In this document: one piece after another, positions 42,005 to 50,940 of the stretch
How positions within the stretch are numbered: the first letter of the stretch is position 1
Layout of the letters: each line of letters begins with the position of its first letter
NCBI RefSeq assembly: GCF_000284095.1
Contig: NC_017068.1
Span: forward strand, 1,860,001-1,924,000
DNA from: Selenomonas ruminantium subsp. lactilytica TAM6421
GTDB taxonomy: Bacteria; Bacillota; Negativicutes; Selenomonadales; Selenomonadaceae
Length of the DNA: 64,000 nucleotides
Reading direction: 5' to 3'
Notes under the pieces: generated by a model
What the model was told of the DNA's origin: nothing
What the model saw: the letters and a program-made list of their open reading frames with translations, nothing else
Database searches by the model: none
Position numbers and translations under genes: made by a program

Positions 42005-42619
42005 TTATCGCGCCCCCTTACAAACGCCAAAGTTTACTGCATTGGGAAGGTTCTCAATCCAACGGCAGAACTCTCTCCATTCAGGCAGGCGGTGTGTCTT
42101 GCGCTGATAGTACATGGTTTTGAGTTGTGCGTAATTTGTCGTGATTCTTGCACCCAACATCACGCCTTCGGGCATGTTGGACTTTACCGCAAGCAGGTTT
42201 TCTTCCGTGGGGTTCTCCTTGTAACGCTCCACAATCTCACCGAACTTCCGCAAGATAAGTTTATCAACGTGACTGTTCGCCATAGCCTTGAAGTCCATAT
42301 TTTTGGCTCTGTGCATTGTGCTCTGACTATTCTTGACCGTGAATCCATAGGTGTCAAACTCCACCCACCAATAGCGGGGAGCGACCACATCAAAGCCAAT
42401 CATAATCTGACGCAAGAATTTGTCGTCGCCATGAGCATGAGGGCTATTGCCCAACTTGACGCCACGCAAGTTCAGCTTGCTGCGCTCTGCGTCGTCAATA
42501 TCCGATAAGTCGTCCCAATCGGGGATTTCTGTTTTCATTGGATAGCCTGCCCCAATCAGTGCCTCGTCCATACCATAAATTCGTACATTGTAGATTTCGA
42601 TTTCTGCGTCATTAATCAT
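42005..42619 (-). CDS. Uncharacterised phage protein, possibly ThyX-like
   Basis: 204 residues from MINDAEIEIYNVRIYGMDEA. HAHGDDKFLRQIMIGFDV, then SQSTMHRAKNMDF and ITTNYAQLKTMYYQRKTHRL with PEWREFCRWI form a pattern that recalls flavin-dependent thymidylate synthases (substrate Arg/Ser cluster, C-terminal Q-x-R region), but the RHRxxSxNExS motif is not intact. Overlaps the UDP-galactopyranose mutase gene. Assignment is tentative. Confidence 0.45.
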   Translation of the reverse strand: MINDAEIEIYNVRIYGMDEALIGAGYPMKTEIPDWDDLSDIDDAERSKLNLRGVKLGNSPHAHGDDKFLRQIMIGFDVVAPRYWWVEFDTYGFTVKNSQSTMHRAKNMDFKAMANSHVDKLILRKFGEIVERYKENPTEENLLAVKSNMPEGVMLGARITTNYAQLKTMYYQRKTHRLPEWREFCRWIENLPNAVNFGVCKGAR

Positions 42620-43715
42620 TGATTGTATCCAACCTTTCAAGTGCTTTCAGTATTACATCGTCCATATCGTAGTATTTGTAGTCGCCCAAACGCCCGCCAA
42701 ACTCAACCTTATCCTGCTTGTCAGCCAATGCCTTGTACCTGGCATAAAGGGCTAGGTTCTTCTCGTCGCCAATCGGATAATATCTTTCCTTGCCCACTTC
42801 CCACTTGGCAGGGTACTCCGTCGTCGTCCATGTGACAGGCGAATTGCACTCCTTCATAAAGTGTCTATGCTCAATCGTCCTTGTGTACGATATGCCATCA
42901 CCTGTATAGTTCATCACCGCAACGCCTTGGCTATTGTCCGTATGCGTGTTCCTTACGGTTCTGAACTCCAAAGAACGATACTCTAATACGCCATAGCAAT
43001 AATCGAAGTATTCATCAATCGAGCCTGTGTAGATGATGTGTCTGCTCACGCCCTCCAATACTTCCTTATGCTCCTTGAAGTCAACGCCTGTCATAATGGT
43101 AATGCGTGGGTGGTTCAGTAGCTTGCCAATCAACTCATTGTAGCTTTTTTCGGGCAACCCTTGGTACTTGTCGTTGAAGTAGTTGTTGTCGAATGTCATA
43201 CGCAATGGTATGCGCTTGATGATGCTTGCAGGCAACTCCCTGCAACTCCTACCCCATTGCTTTTCCGTATATCCCTTAATCAATGTGTAGTAGATTCTTC
43301 TCCCTGCAAGTGCAAGTGCCTGTTCTTCAAGGTTCTTGGGGTTCTTAATAGCAACCCTATCTTCCTCAATGAGTTCCTTTACTTGGCTAGGCATGTCCGC
43401 TCCATATAGCTTGTAAAAGGTATTCATGTTGAATGGGAGGTTATAGATTTGCCCATCGTTATAAGCTATCGGGGAATGACAGTATTGGCGCATTTCACAA
43501 TGCTCGTTTACAAAACCCCAAACCCGCTTACTATCTGTGTGAAAAATGTGTGCTCCGTACTTGTGAATGACAATACCATCTTTTACCTCGCAAGCAACAT
43601 TGCCCCCGACGTTCTCCCGCTTGTCTAAGAGAAGGATTGTTTTCCCTCTCTTGGCAAGCCCATCTGCCATTACACAACCGTACAATCCTGCTCCCACAAT
43701 GCAGTAATCGTACAT
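42612..43715 (-). CDS. glf: UDP-galactopyranose mutase (phage-encoded)
   Basis: 367 residues from MYDYCIVGAGLYGCVMADGL, GGAGG 7 nt upstream. FAD-binding GAGLYG and NVGGN, then HKYGAHIFHTD, YTEKQWGRSCRELPASIIKR and R-x-Y-x-Y-like C-terminal RLGDYKYYDMDD: all the landmarks of Glf, at full length. Interconverts UDP-galactopyranose and UDP-galactofuranose. Unusual in a temperate siphovirus; could feed surface-sugar conversion or a DNA glycosyltransferase. Confidence 0.9.
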   Translation of the reverse strand: MYDYCIVGAGLYGCVMADGLAKRGKTILLLDKRENVGGNVACEVKDGIVIHKYGAHIFHTDSKRVWGFVNEHCEMRQYCHSPIAYNDGQIYNLPFNMNTFYKLYGADMPSQVKELIEEDRVAIKNPKNLEEQALALAGRRIYYTLIKGYTEKQWGRSCRELPASIIKRIPLRMTFDNNYFNDKYQGLPEKSYNELIGKLLNHPRITIMTGVDFKEHKEVLEGVSRHIIYTGSIDEYFDYCYGVLEYRSLEFRTVRNTHTDNSQGVAVMNYTGDGISYTRTIEHRHFMKECNSPVTWTTTEYPAKWEVGKERYYPIGDEKNLALYARYKALADKQDKVEFGGRLGDYKYYDMDDVILKALERLDTIND

Positions 43716-43729
43716 TCGCATACCTCCAA

Positions 43730-43912
43730 TCATTCTGCGCTTATTTCAACCAATCTGTATCTTGACCGGATTTTCATGCTCCGTGTCTTGTACCCTTGTA
43801 TCGTCGTCCGTAGCTTTCCTGTGAAAGTTACAATCTCGCTTATTGTGCCATCACATACATAATCGTCTGCGTGATATAAAGCATATATCCTGCTATCTTT
43901 CTTCCTTGGCAT
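43730..43912 (-). CDS. Small HTH-like phage protein
   Basis: 60 residues: RKKDSRIYALYHADDYVCDG, then TISEIVTFTGKLRTTIQGYK. Paralogue of the protein at 39219-39449. Confidence 0.5.
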   Translation of the reverse strand: MPRKKDSRIYALYHADDYVCDGTISEIVTFTGKLRTTIQGYKTRSMKIRSRYRLVEISAE

Positions 43913-43918
43913 TGTTCC

Positions 43919-44245
43919 TTACTCCACCTCTTGCCACACATGTCGTTTGACCTTAGCTGCCAACGACTCACGCCCAACAATCTGCTCTTTCAGCTTTGCA
44001 ATCTTATTCTCTTGATGAAGTAAAAAGGCATTTGTCACTGCTTGGGGCGAAGTGCCTAAAAACGTATCTTGAAGCGTACTATCAACCCACACTCCGTCAA
44101 CCATGTCAGCTTTGTTTATCCGTCGCATATAGCTTTCGTTCCCAGGCTTCAACTGATACTGCCTTTTGGTTTCCTTTACGACCTCCACAACAAAGAATTC
44201 GGGCTTGTTATAGAAGTACATGCCTCGTATGCCATATAATTTCAT
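43919..44245 (-). CDS. Phage protein, unknown
   Basis: 108 residues, MKLYGIRGMYFYNKPEFFVV with AAGGAGG upstream; N-terminal beta domain, C-terminal helix (HQENKIAKLKEQIVGRE). No family recognised. Confidence 0.5.
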   Translation of the reverse strand: MKLYGIRGMYFYNKPEFFVVEVVKETKRQYQLKPGNESYMRRINKADMVDGVWVDSTLQDTFLGTSPQAVTNAFLLHQENKIAKLKEQIVGRESLAAKVKRHVWQEVE

Positions 44246-44257
44246 GCCTATTCCTCC

Positions 44258-44815
44258 TTAAAAACCCGTATCTGCACAATAGGCGCACACACAATCATTC
44301 ATCAAATATTCCTCAATGTAATAGTCCTTGTTGTCGTCATTCTGCTTGTCCGCTTTGACAAAACGGTTTACTGCGTCGCGTGCCTGTGCCAAATCATCAG
44401 CCTCCGTCATTAACGCCCTTGCGTCGCCAACCTTGGCGAACACACGGTAAATCTTGGTGGATTCGGGTGCTGCGTAATACCCTGCCTGCTCATTACCTTT
44501 CACAATATCCTTTCTCAGTGCCTCTCGTGCGTCCCTGTACGGTTCAAAGGCAGATATAAGGGTTTCCATTACCAACTGACAATCAACACCCTCAGAAAGC
44601 ATATGCAGGCGATTTGTGCGGGTGCCCTTGCGCTTGAAGTCTGCCACCGCCTCGGTGAACTCCGCAACCTCCTTCTGGAAATCAAAGAACAATGTGTCAA
44701 TGCCCTTCATGGCCTCCCGCTCCGACGCTTTCAGCCCGCCAATTACGTTGTGCCGTAACTTGATTACAACCTCGTTGATACCATCATCAAAGCCCTTTTT
44801 ATATTCGTCAGTCAT
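44258..44815 (-). CDS. Phage protein, unknown
   Basis: 185 residues from MTDEYKKGFDDGINEVVIKL; helical, acidic; C-terminal CVCAYC could bind metal. The segment AKVGDARALMTEADDLAQAR is noted without a family match. Confidence 0.5.
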   Translation of the reverse strand: MTDEYKKGFDDGINEVVIKLRHNVIGGLKASEREAMKGIDTLFFDFQKEVAEFTEAVADFKRKGTRTNRLHMLSEGVDCQLVMETLISAFEPYRDAREALRKDIVKGNEQAGYYAAPESTKIYRVFAKVGDARALMTEADDLAQARDAVNRFVKADKQNDDNKDYYIEEYLMNDCVCAYCADTGF

Positions 44816-44817
44816 GC

Positions 44818-45225
44818 TCATGCCTCTGCATATCTCCTTTGCTTTTCTTTGTATTTTTTGTACCATTGCCCAAGCGCATTGCTCGTAAGCCCTAACTTTT
44901 CAGCTATGCCTTTCATCGTGTAACCGTCGTTTAAGCAATCCTCAATAAAACTTGCTCGTTCTTGCACCTGTTCTTCTGTGAGTCGCGCACACGGAACGTA
45001 GTGTGACCGAATATCTCTTGCACGTTCTTCTTCTTCGCCCTTCTCGTATACCTTCTTGACGTAGCACCTATCCAACAAAGATTGTGCCAACGACTCCGAA
45101 TTGTCCGAATAGACAACTCTGTCACCCATGACATATGCGTCCTTGCCCGCTATACGTTCATTGGCACGCTTGGGAAACCGTTTTTGCCAATGTTCCTGCC
45201 CTTTTTCCGTCCAAACTAACCTCAT
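44818..45225 (-). CDS. HTH-containing phage protein, unknown
   Basis: 135 residues. The C-terminal ASFIEDCLNDGYTMKGIAEK and LGLTSNALGQWYKKYKE form a transposase/regulator-like helix-turn-helix. Probably DNA binding. Confidence 0.55.
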   Translation of the reverse strand: MRLVWTEKGQEHWQKRFPKRANERIAGKDAYVMGDRVVYSDNSESLAQSLLDRCYVKKVYEKGEEEERARDIRSHYVPCARLTEEQVQERASFIEDCLNDGYTMKGIAEKLGLTSNALGQWYKKYKEKQRRYAEA

Positions 45226-45254
45226 TTCTGTGCATTGCCCCTTATTCCACCGTA

Positions 45255-45345
45255 TTGCCCCATAGAGGGGCTTTTACGGTTTATGTGATAGATTATATTA
45301 GTTTTGCGGTAAACGCCCCTTGTGGCTCGATTATGGCGTTGCAGT
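45255..45345. repeat. Dispersed intergenic hairpin element, copy E9
   Basis: TTATATTAG box and hairpin AACGCC/GGCGTT (45312-45340) with loop CCTTGTGGCTCGATTAT. The right arm overlaps the last codons of the neighbouring gene. Upstream, GCCCCATAGAGGGGCTTTT looks like a rightward terminator. Confidence 0.45.
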
Positions 45346-45759
45346 GCCATACCATTCCTTGTTTAGTTCTGCGTTTACCTCGTCCATAGCCTCGTTGAGG
45401 TCAAAATTGTAATCGTCAGCCAATGCAACAAGCATATCCTCATACGGTGTCTTGCTCCCGCCTGTGAGTGCTTCGTGTTGGATTTCCAACATGCGCTTGT
45501 ACCATTTCTTGACTCGCTTTTTGCCAAAACCAAATTCATCATGCAGTGCCATATAAGACATGGCGAAAACCTGTTGAAAGCACTGTTGGATAATTCGTTT
45601 CTGCATTATCGGTTCACTGCGTTCAAGCAATTTAGCAACGGTATTGGCGTTCTCTTGAACACGGCATGCGCTTTTCTCACTCATATACGCCATCTTGTCT
45701 TGCATCTTTCGGTGGGCATTTCTACTCTCGCGCCCGACCTTCTTTGAAAACTTCCCCAT
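45331..45759 (-). CDS. Phage protein, unknown
   Basis: 142 residues; helical. SYMALHDEFGFGKKRVKKWY is a motif seen in phage replication-region proteins of unknown role. Follows the RusA gene. Confidence 0.55.
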   Translation of the reverse strand: MGKFSKKVGRESRNAHRKMQDKMAYMSEKSACRVQENANTVAKLLERSEPIMQKRIIQQCFQQVFAMSYMALHDEFGFGKKRVKKWYKRMLEIQHEALTGGSKTPYEDMLVALADDYNFDLNEAMDEVNAELNKEWYGTATP

Positions 45760-45773
45760 GTGTCTATATCTCC

Positions 45774-46262
45774 TTAAAACAATCTGCTTTTCTGTTCTAC
45801 CTGCCGTAGAATGTATGGATCAATTTCATCCTCGGTCACTTCCAACGGTCTGATGGTCACTTCCACTCTTGGACGTTCCTTATCAATGCCGACGATTCGT
45901 GAACCGTCCCAATTCTTGATGATTCTGTCGTCTGACAAAATCCATTCCCTTTTCAGCACCTTCTTGTGCAACGTCTTATCAGTCTTGTACACATCACTGA
46001 TAATATCTGCCGTCGCCTGCTCCAACCCTATCAAATCGGGGAAGGAACGCTTACTGTCAAGCCAATAATGGCAGGTGATGGAAACAGGGCATGAATAGTG
46101 CGGGACTTCCATTATCTTCCGCATATCCATTAACTGACGATGAAATCTTGACTCATAATCGCAATAAGCCTTGCTCGGCAGGATTCTCCCGCCAAAACAA
46201 CGCGAACTGTTTTTCTTGGTGGCAGGTCTGCCGTAAATCGTAAATCTGAATGGTTCTTGCAT
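45774..46262 (-). CDS. rusA: RusA-like Holliday junction resolvase
   Basis: 162 residues. PFRFTIYGRPATKKNSSRCF, then the acidic RSFPDLIGLEQATADIISDV with catalytic aspartates and VEVTIRPL at the end. Resolves branched DNA before packaging. Confidence 0.85.
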   Translation of the reverse strand: MQEPFRFTIYGRPATKKNSSRCFGGRILPSKAYCDYESRFHRQLMDMRKIMEVPHYSCPVSITCHYWLDSKRSFPDLIGLEQATADIISDVYKTDKTLHKKVLKREWILSDDRIIKNWDGSRIVGIDKERPRVEVTIRPLEVTEDEIDPYILRQVEQKSRLF

Positions 46263-46270
46263 TACTTCTC

Positions 46271-47608
46271 CTATGTCGGTATCTGTGAACTCGGCACTAC
46301 ATTGTTCGGGGCTGATATAAACTTTGTGAACTCTCCAAAGAAATCTAGCATTACCGTTCCCAACTCGCCGTTGCGATTCTTCATGACAATCAATTCTGTG
46401 CTTGTGTCGTCGCTCTCGCGGTCATAGTACGCCTCGCGGTATAACATCATAACCTTGTCTGCGTCCTGCTCAATTGAACCGGATTCTCGAAGGTCTGATA
46501 GCTGCGGGCGTTTATCGTTGCGGGATTCAAGGGAACGGCTCAACTGCGACAATGCGATAACAGGTATGCCCATATTCTGTGCCATCATTTTCAATTGTCG
46601 GCTGATATACGATACTTCCTGCACTCGGTTGTCGCCATATCTCCCGCCTGCGGTCATTAACTGCAAATAGTCAATAATCACAAGGTCAAGTCCGTTTTTC
46701 GCCTGCACCGCCTTACATCGCGATATAACGTCTGTCGGCGTGGCAACATTTTCATCAAACATGTGGATATTGCATTTCGACAACTTTTCGCTTGCAAGAA
46801 TGATTCGCGTGAAATCGTCCTCTGACAACAACTGTGGTGTCTGCAAATGCGCCAACCTTACGTTCTTTTCAAAGGCAATCATGCGCGAAATCAAATCAAA
46901 CTTCGGCATTTCCAATGAGAACATGGCAACCGACTTGCCTGCCATGCCTGCGTTGACCGCAAAATTCAGTGCTAATGCTGACTTACCCATGCTTGGGCGG
47001 GCAGCTAAGATTATCAACTGTGACGGCTTCCAACCGCCTGTCATACTGTCTAGCTGGTCATACCCCGATAAGATGCCCGAAAACTTCTCAATGCGTCGCT
47101 TGTCCAATTCAGCCATGAAGTCAACCAATTCTTCATCGAAGCCCTTGATTGTTGTCTGCTTATTCATTGCCAACTCGGCAACCTTCCGCATGAAATCTTC
47201 TGAGTCGAAATCCTGCGTAACATCACAAGCGACACGTGCGATTTCTTCCGACAACGCAACCGCCTGCCTGCGCTTACTGTATTTCAGCACAATATCGGCA
47301 TACTCTGCATACCGCGCTGACGTTGCAACGGCGTTGAAAATCTGCGTGATAGCCATAATGCCACCGACTTTTTCCAAATCGCCACTGTTTCGCAACTGCT
47401 CAACGACGGTTACAAGGTCAATCGGCTGACGCTTTACAGACATTGCAACCAAATTCTTAAAGATAATCTGATTCTGTGCGGAATAAAAATCCTCGGCTTT
47501 CAATGTTGACGAAACATCATAGATAATATCCTGCTTCATCATCATTGAGCATAGCAAGCCTGTTTCAGCCTCGGAATTTTTCAAATCGCTAATCTTTGCC
47601 TTTACCAC
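46271..47608 (-). CDS. dnaB: Replicative DNA helicase, DnaB family
   Basis: 445 residues: N-terminal primase-interaction domain (about 8-110), RecA-like helicase with Walker A ARPSMGKSA and Walker B LDLVIIDYLQLM, and ALSQLSRSLESRNDKRPQLS. Start GTG, overlapping the replisome organizer stop by 7 nt. Confidence 0.95.
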   Translation of the reverse strand: MVKAKISDLKNSEAETGLLCSMMMKQDIIYDVSSTLKAEDFYSAQNQIIFKNLVAMSVKRQPIDLVTVVEQLRNSGDLEKVGGIMAITQIFNAVATSARYAEYADIVLKYSKRRQAVALSEEIARVACDVTQDFDSEDFMRKVAELAMNKQTTIKGFDEELVDFMAELDKRRIEKFSGILSGYDQLDSMTGGWKPSQLIILAARPSMGKSALALNFAVNAGMAGKSVAMFSLEMPKFDLISRMIAFEKNVRLAHLQTPQLLSEDDFTRIILASEKLSKCNIHMFDENVATPTDVISRCKAVQAKNGLDLVIIDYLQLMTAGGRYGDNRVQEVSYISRQLKMMAQNMGIPVIALSQLSRSLESRNDKRPQLSDLRESGSIEQDADKVMMLYREAYYDRESDDTSTELIVMKNRNGELGTVMLDFFGEFTKFISAPNNVVPSSQIPT

Positions 47609-48492
47609 CGAATTTCATTCCCTCCGCCACGACTAGCCTCTGCCATTTCAATGCGCCTAAGCGCCTCCTGCGCCCTTATTTCACGTTGACGCATATATTC
47701 GTCCACACTCATGCCATTCTTGCCTCCTACGACTGTCTGAGAGGGGCGTGCGGGCTTTTGATTAGATTCCATCACCGTATTACTTACTTCGTCCTCCCAT
47801 CGCTCTTGATTGAGCCATGTCGATGGATGGGGAATGAACTGCCCTTTATCACGCATCCATTGTGGGGATTTCTTTTGGACTTCCACGGCATTAATCATGC
47901 GTTGCGTAAGTTCCTGTGACGGCTTCCTTTTCACAAAGGATTTCTTTGCCGCGCCCTTGCCAATCTTGCGCGGGTAATGCTTCCAAAATTCCTCAAAGCG
48001 TTCCTCGAACTTGTTTGGCTTCTTCTCTTGGGGCTGTGCCGTATCTTTTACAGGAGGTTCAATGGCGGGAACTTCTTGCCGACTCGGTGGCAATACATTT
48101 CCCCCGTTCAGCCTTGCCCGATATAGGCGTTTGCGAACTGCGGAATTTGTTTCGCTCCCGACCATCTTATTCACCTGCGATAAATACAGTGCGCCGTTCT
48201 CCATCACTTCTACAAGTCCAATCTTTTGTAAAAGCGTGAGGGCAATCATCACAGTATCTTCCTTGGTGTTGGTGAGTTCTGCCAGTTTCTTCGTTTCAAA
48301 TGGGACAAGCATCTTGCCGACATGACGAATAAGGATGCCGTCATACTGCAAGGACTTCAAGCAAAGTTTCAAATAAAACAACGTGTATTCTTTGCCGTTC
48401 TCCTGTTCTTCCAACCATGAAATTGCATCATCGTCGAAAAAATCTTCTTTCAGTTTCAGCCAATAATATCTTTTCCCATCACGCTCTGACAT
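47602..48492 (-). CDS. Phage replisome organizer / DnaD-like initiator
   Basis: 296 residues from MSERDGKRYYWLKLKEDFFD. Residues 1-125 match the phage replisome organizer N-terminal winged-helix domain (FDDDAISWLEEQENGKEYTL). C-terminal FEEFWKHYPRKIGKGAAKKSF and PHPSTWLNQERW are typical of helicase-loading proteins. Brings DnaB to the phage origin. Confidence 0.85.
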   Translation of the reverse strand: MSERDGKRYYWLKLKEDFFDDDAISWLEEQENGKEYTLFYLKLCLKSLQYDGILIRHVGKMLVPFETKKLAELTNTKEDTVMIALTLLQKIGLVEVMENGALYLSQVNKMVGSETNSAVRKRLYRARLNGGNVLPPSRQEVPAIEPPVKDTAQPQEKKPNKFEERFEEFWKHYPRKIGKGAAKKSFVKRKPSQELTQRMINAVEVQKKSPQWMRDKGQFIPHPSTWLNQERWEDEVSNTVMESNQKPARPSQTVVGGKNGMSVDEYMRQREIRAQEALRRIEMAEASRGGGNEIRW

Positions 48493-48508
48493 ACAACCAC
48501 CCCCCCTC

Positions 48509-48991
48509 TTAACCTTCGATTTCAAGCGGTTTCGGTGTTACATCCTTCGGCGGGTTTTCAAACAAGTTTGTCTGTGCCCGGTGCCCTTTCAGATACTCCG
48601 TAGCATTTCTAAGAAATTCCTCAATCGCATTGCACTGCTCGATGCTCAAACCATCTTCGTACTGGATGCTCACTTTTCGCATAGGCGTGTTGATGATGGT
48701 TTCCGTGTCGCTCATGGGGATTTCAAACTTGCTCTGAATAGATGCACTGATAACACCAGTATTCGCTCCGTAGGAGAACGATACTGCGAACGGTACAAGA
48801 CGGTCTGCCATAGCACCATCCATTTCAAGGATTTCACATGCCGTCTTATTCAGTGCTGATAAGGAAGTGTAGAATTCGGGTGCAGGCGGTTCAGAATACG
48901 TCCCCGCCATGTCGTCGCCGTCCAACACATAGTCAATCTTAACCTTGCTCTGCTTCGGGATAACTTTTACTTTTTTGATAGCTAAATCCAT
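48509..48991 (-). CDS. Replication-region phage protein, unknown
   Basis: 160 residues. PEFYTSLSALNKTACEILEM and VSFSYGANTGVISASIQSKF suggest a conserved alpha/beta protein of phage replication modules without known function. Confidence 0.55.
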   Translation of the reverse strand: MDLAIKKVKVIPKQSKVKIDYVLDGDDMAGTYSEPPAPEFYTSLSALNKTACEILEMDGAMADRLVPFAVSFSYGANTGVISASIQSKFEIPMSDTETIINTPMRKVSIQYEDGLSIEQCNAIEEFLRNATEYLKGHRAQTNLFENPPKDVTPKPLEIEG

Positions 48992-49680
48992 TATTTCTTT
49001 TGCTCCTTTTTACGTCTTGTTCTCTTTTTACGATTCAAATTCCACGATTCCGCTATCTGTTCGTCAACTTCAACCGTTGTCAAAATATACTTCTTCAAAA
49101 ATTCTTCTTTGCCGATTGTGTGCGCCTCGGTGTGATGCTCCCTGCATAGAGGGATAACCTTCATGCCCAAATGCACAATCTCTTTCCTGTTTCTTCCCAT
49201 ACCCACCGCCGTCCAATGGTGGATTTCTGCTTTCTTACCGCAACATGCACACACATGATTCATAGTGCAAGCCCATACATACCTGTCTATATCCTCTGCC
49301 ATTTCATTGAGTGGTACGCCCGTATCGACTCCATGCAATAAGCAAAAGTCAATCAGATAGGATATAAACAACCGCGCTTCCTCCACGCTACAATCACCCA
49401 ATGAGAAGGTTTCCTGCAACGTCGTATCTTGATAGCCCATAAACATTTCTTTCAAAATTTCCTTGGTGGCATCCTGTGGAAGATAACCCCACCACTTGGC
49501 TATCCAACCAATGAGAACATAGGCTTTCTTTTGTTGCTCCCTCGTAATCTGCCGTGGGTCGCGAAGTTCCATGACCGCCTGTGTCGCCGTATTGCGAACA
49601 AAATCTTTGTGGTTTTGGCAAGGAAGGAAGTAGAGAAAACCTCCCTCCACCTCCTTTACTCGCTCTGCTCTAGCAAGCAT
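48991..49680 (-). CDS. Putative HNHc nuclease of phage replication modules
   Basis: 229 residues. CACCGKKAEIHHWTAVG and MKVIPLCREHHTEAH carry the HNH metal ligands at the C-terminus. The N-terminal 130 residues are helical. Found beside SSB and replisome organizer genes in many Firmicutes phages. Confidence 0.8.
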   Translation of the reverse strand: MLARAERVKEVEGGFLYFLPCQNHKDFVRNTATQAVMELRDPRQITREQQKKAYVLIGWIAKWWGYLPQDATKEILKEMFMGYQDTTLQETFSLGDCSVEEARLFISYLIDFCLLHGVDTGVPLNEMAEDIDRYVWACTMNHVCACCGKKAEIHHWTAVGMGRNRKEIVHLGMKVIPLCREHHTEAHTIGKEEFLKKYILTTVEVDEQIAESWNLNRKKRTRRKKEQKK

Positions 49681-50249
49681 CAGAACGGGATTTCCTCACT
49701 GCTAAGACCACCGCCATAATTGCCATAGCCTGCCCCTACTCCTGTGTCGCCCAACAGTTTCGGTTCGGGTACGGCAACCTCTGTGATACCTTCCACGGGG
49801 CGTACTGCGATGCAGGCGATACGCATTTTCGGCTCACCTTTGGCGTTTCTATACTGTTCCTCGCGGAACACACCGCCAAACTTCTTGCCCTTCAACTCGG
49901 TTTCATCCCAATTCCAGTTCCAACCGGGGTTCGACTTTTCAATGTTCAAGAACATACCCTTGGCATTGCTCATGCTATTGCCGACAAGCACCTGCCGATA
50001 GACACCGCCATTTGGCCACTTAGCGTCGTCGGGGTAGTTCTGCTGATTGCGTACATACTGTTCGCCAAAGTAGCCGTTGTATTCACCACCGTCAATATCG
50101 AACGCCAGTTCCAACATATCCTCGCCCTTGCTCTTGGACTTCGTGAGTCGCGCCTGTACAATGACGCAAGCATGACCACCTGCGGGTAACTTCTTGAACG
50201 TACCATCATTTGCCACTGCTTCGTCCCATCCCATCGGTTTCGTAATCAT
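49680..50249 (-). CDS. Single-stranded DNA-binding protein-like
   Basis: 189 residues from MITKPMGWDEAVANDGTFKK. An OB-like N-terminal region (DMLELAFDIDGGEYNGYF) and an SSB-type tip SSEEIPF at the C-terminus, usually the partner-docking tail. Between the Sak4-like ATPase and HNHc gene. Confidence 0.65.
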   Translation of the reverse strand: MITKPMGWDEAVANDGTFKKLPAGGHACVIVQARLTKSKSKGEDMLELAFDIDGGEYNGYFGEQYVRNQQNYPDDAKWPNGGVYRQVLVGNSMSNAKGMFLNIEKSNPGWNWNWDETELKGKKFGGVFREEQYRNAKGEPKMRIACIAVRPVEGITEVAVPEPKLLGDTGVGAGYGNYGGGLSSEEIPF

Positions 50250-50270
50250 AATCAATCTTCTCCTTTTCAA

Positions 50271-50924
50271 TCATTCATTTTCATATTTATCAAGAGTTTC
50301 AATGACATATTTCAAGTCATTGGGAATTTCACTTTCAGCAAAACAATCCATCGGGCTTTTTGCCGTTGAGTGGTTCGCGTGTGTTTCAAACACATATTTG
50401 CCGTTGTCTGCCTTTGCTAAAAGGACTGTCGTAAACTTGGATTCCACCACAATCTTATCCAATTTGCGCCCCGACGTTTTCATGTGCGTAAACATATATC
50501 CGTTGTCGTCGCGGTCAGTCTGTGCGTGTGCAGTACAAACAATGGTCAAGTCATCGCGTAACTCGTGAATGTCGGTTACAAGCCCATAAACACTGGCAGC
50601 TAAGTCCTGCCACTTATCAAACGACTTTTCGTGCATACGTCTAAACTCGTCGTCAACCATGATGCCATTAAGCGTGTCAATGATAACCGTCTTGATGTGA
50701 GTCATATCTTGATAGCTAATGCGTTTCAGATAGCCCCAAATCGTTTCGAGATTCGATGTCGCGATATAGTTCTTGTTCGCCGTGTTGTACATTTTCTTCC
50801 ATCCTCTGAAAGATAAGCCTTTACGGTCACAATCAATGATGAAAGTTGTTTTGGGGTCAAGTGTACGAATACTCGTCGTTTTGCCTGCCCCGGATTCTCC
50901 GATAATCAAAATACTATTTGCCAA
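50271..50924 (-). CDS. Sak4-like RecA-fold ATPase (phage recombinase)
   Basis: 217 residues. Walker A GESGAGKTTS at residues 8-17, Walker B HIKTVIIDTLN, and IVCTAHAQTD. RecA-core ATPases of this size with SSB and Gam neighbours act in single-strand annealing recombination. Confidence 0.78.
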   Translation of the reverse strand: MANSILIIGESGAGKTTSIRTLDPKTTFIIDCDRKGLSFRGWKKMYNTANKNYIATSNLETIWGYLKRISYQDMTHIKTVIIDTLNGIMVDDEFRRMHEKSFDKWQDLAASVYGLVTDIHELRDDLTIVCTAHAQTDRDDNGYMFTHMKTSGRKLDKIVVESKFTTVLLAKADNGKYVFETHANHSTAKSPMDCFAESEIPNDLKYVIETLDKYENE

Positions 50925-50940
50925 ACCTAAACTACCTTCC

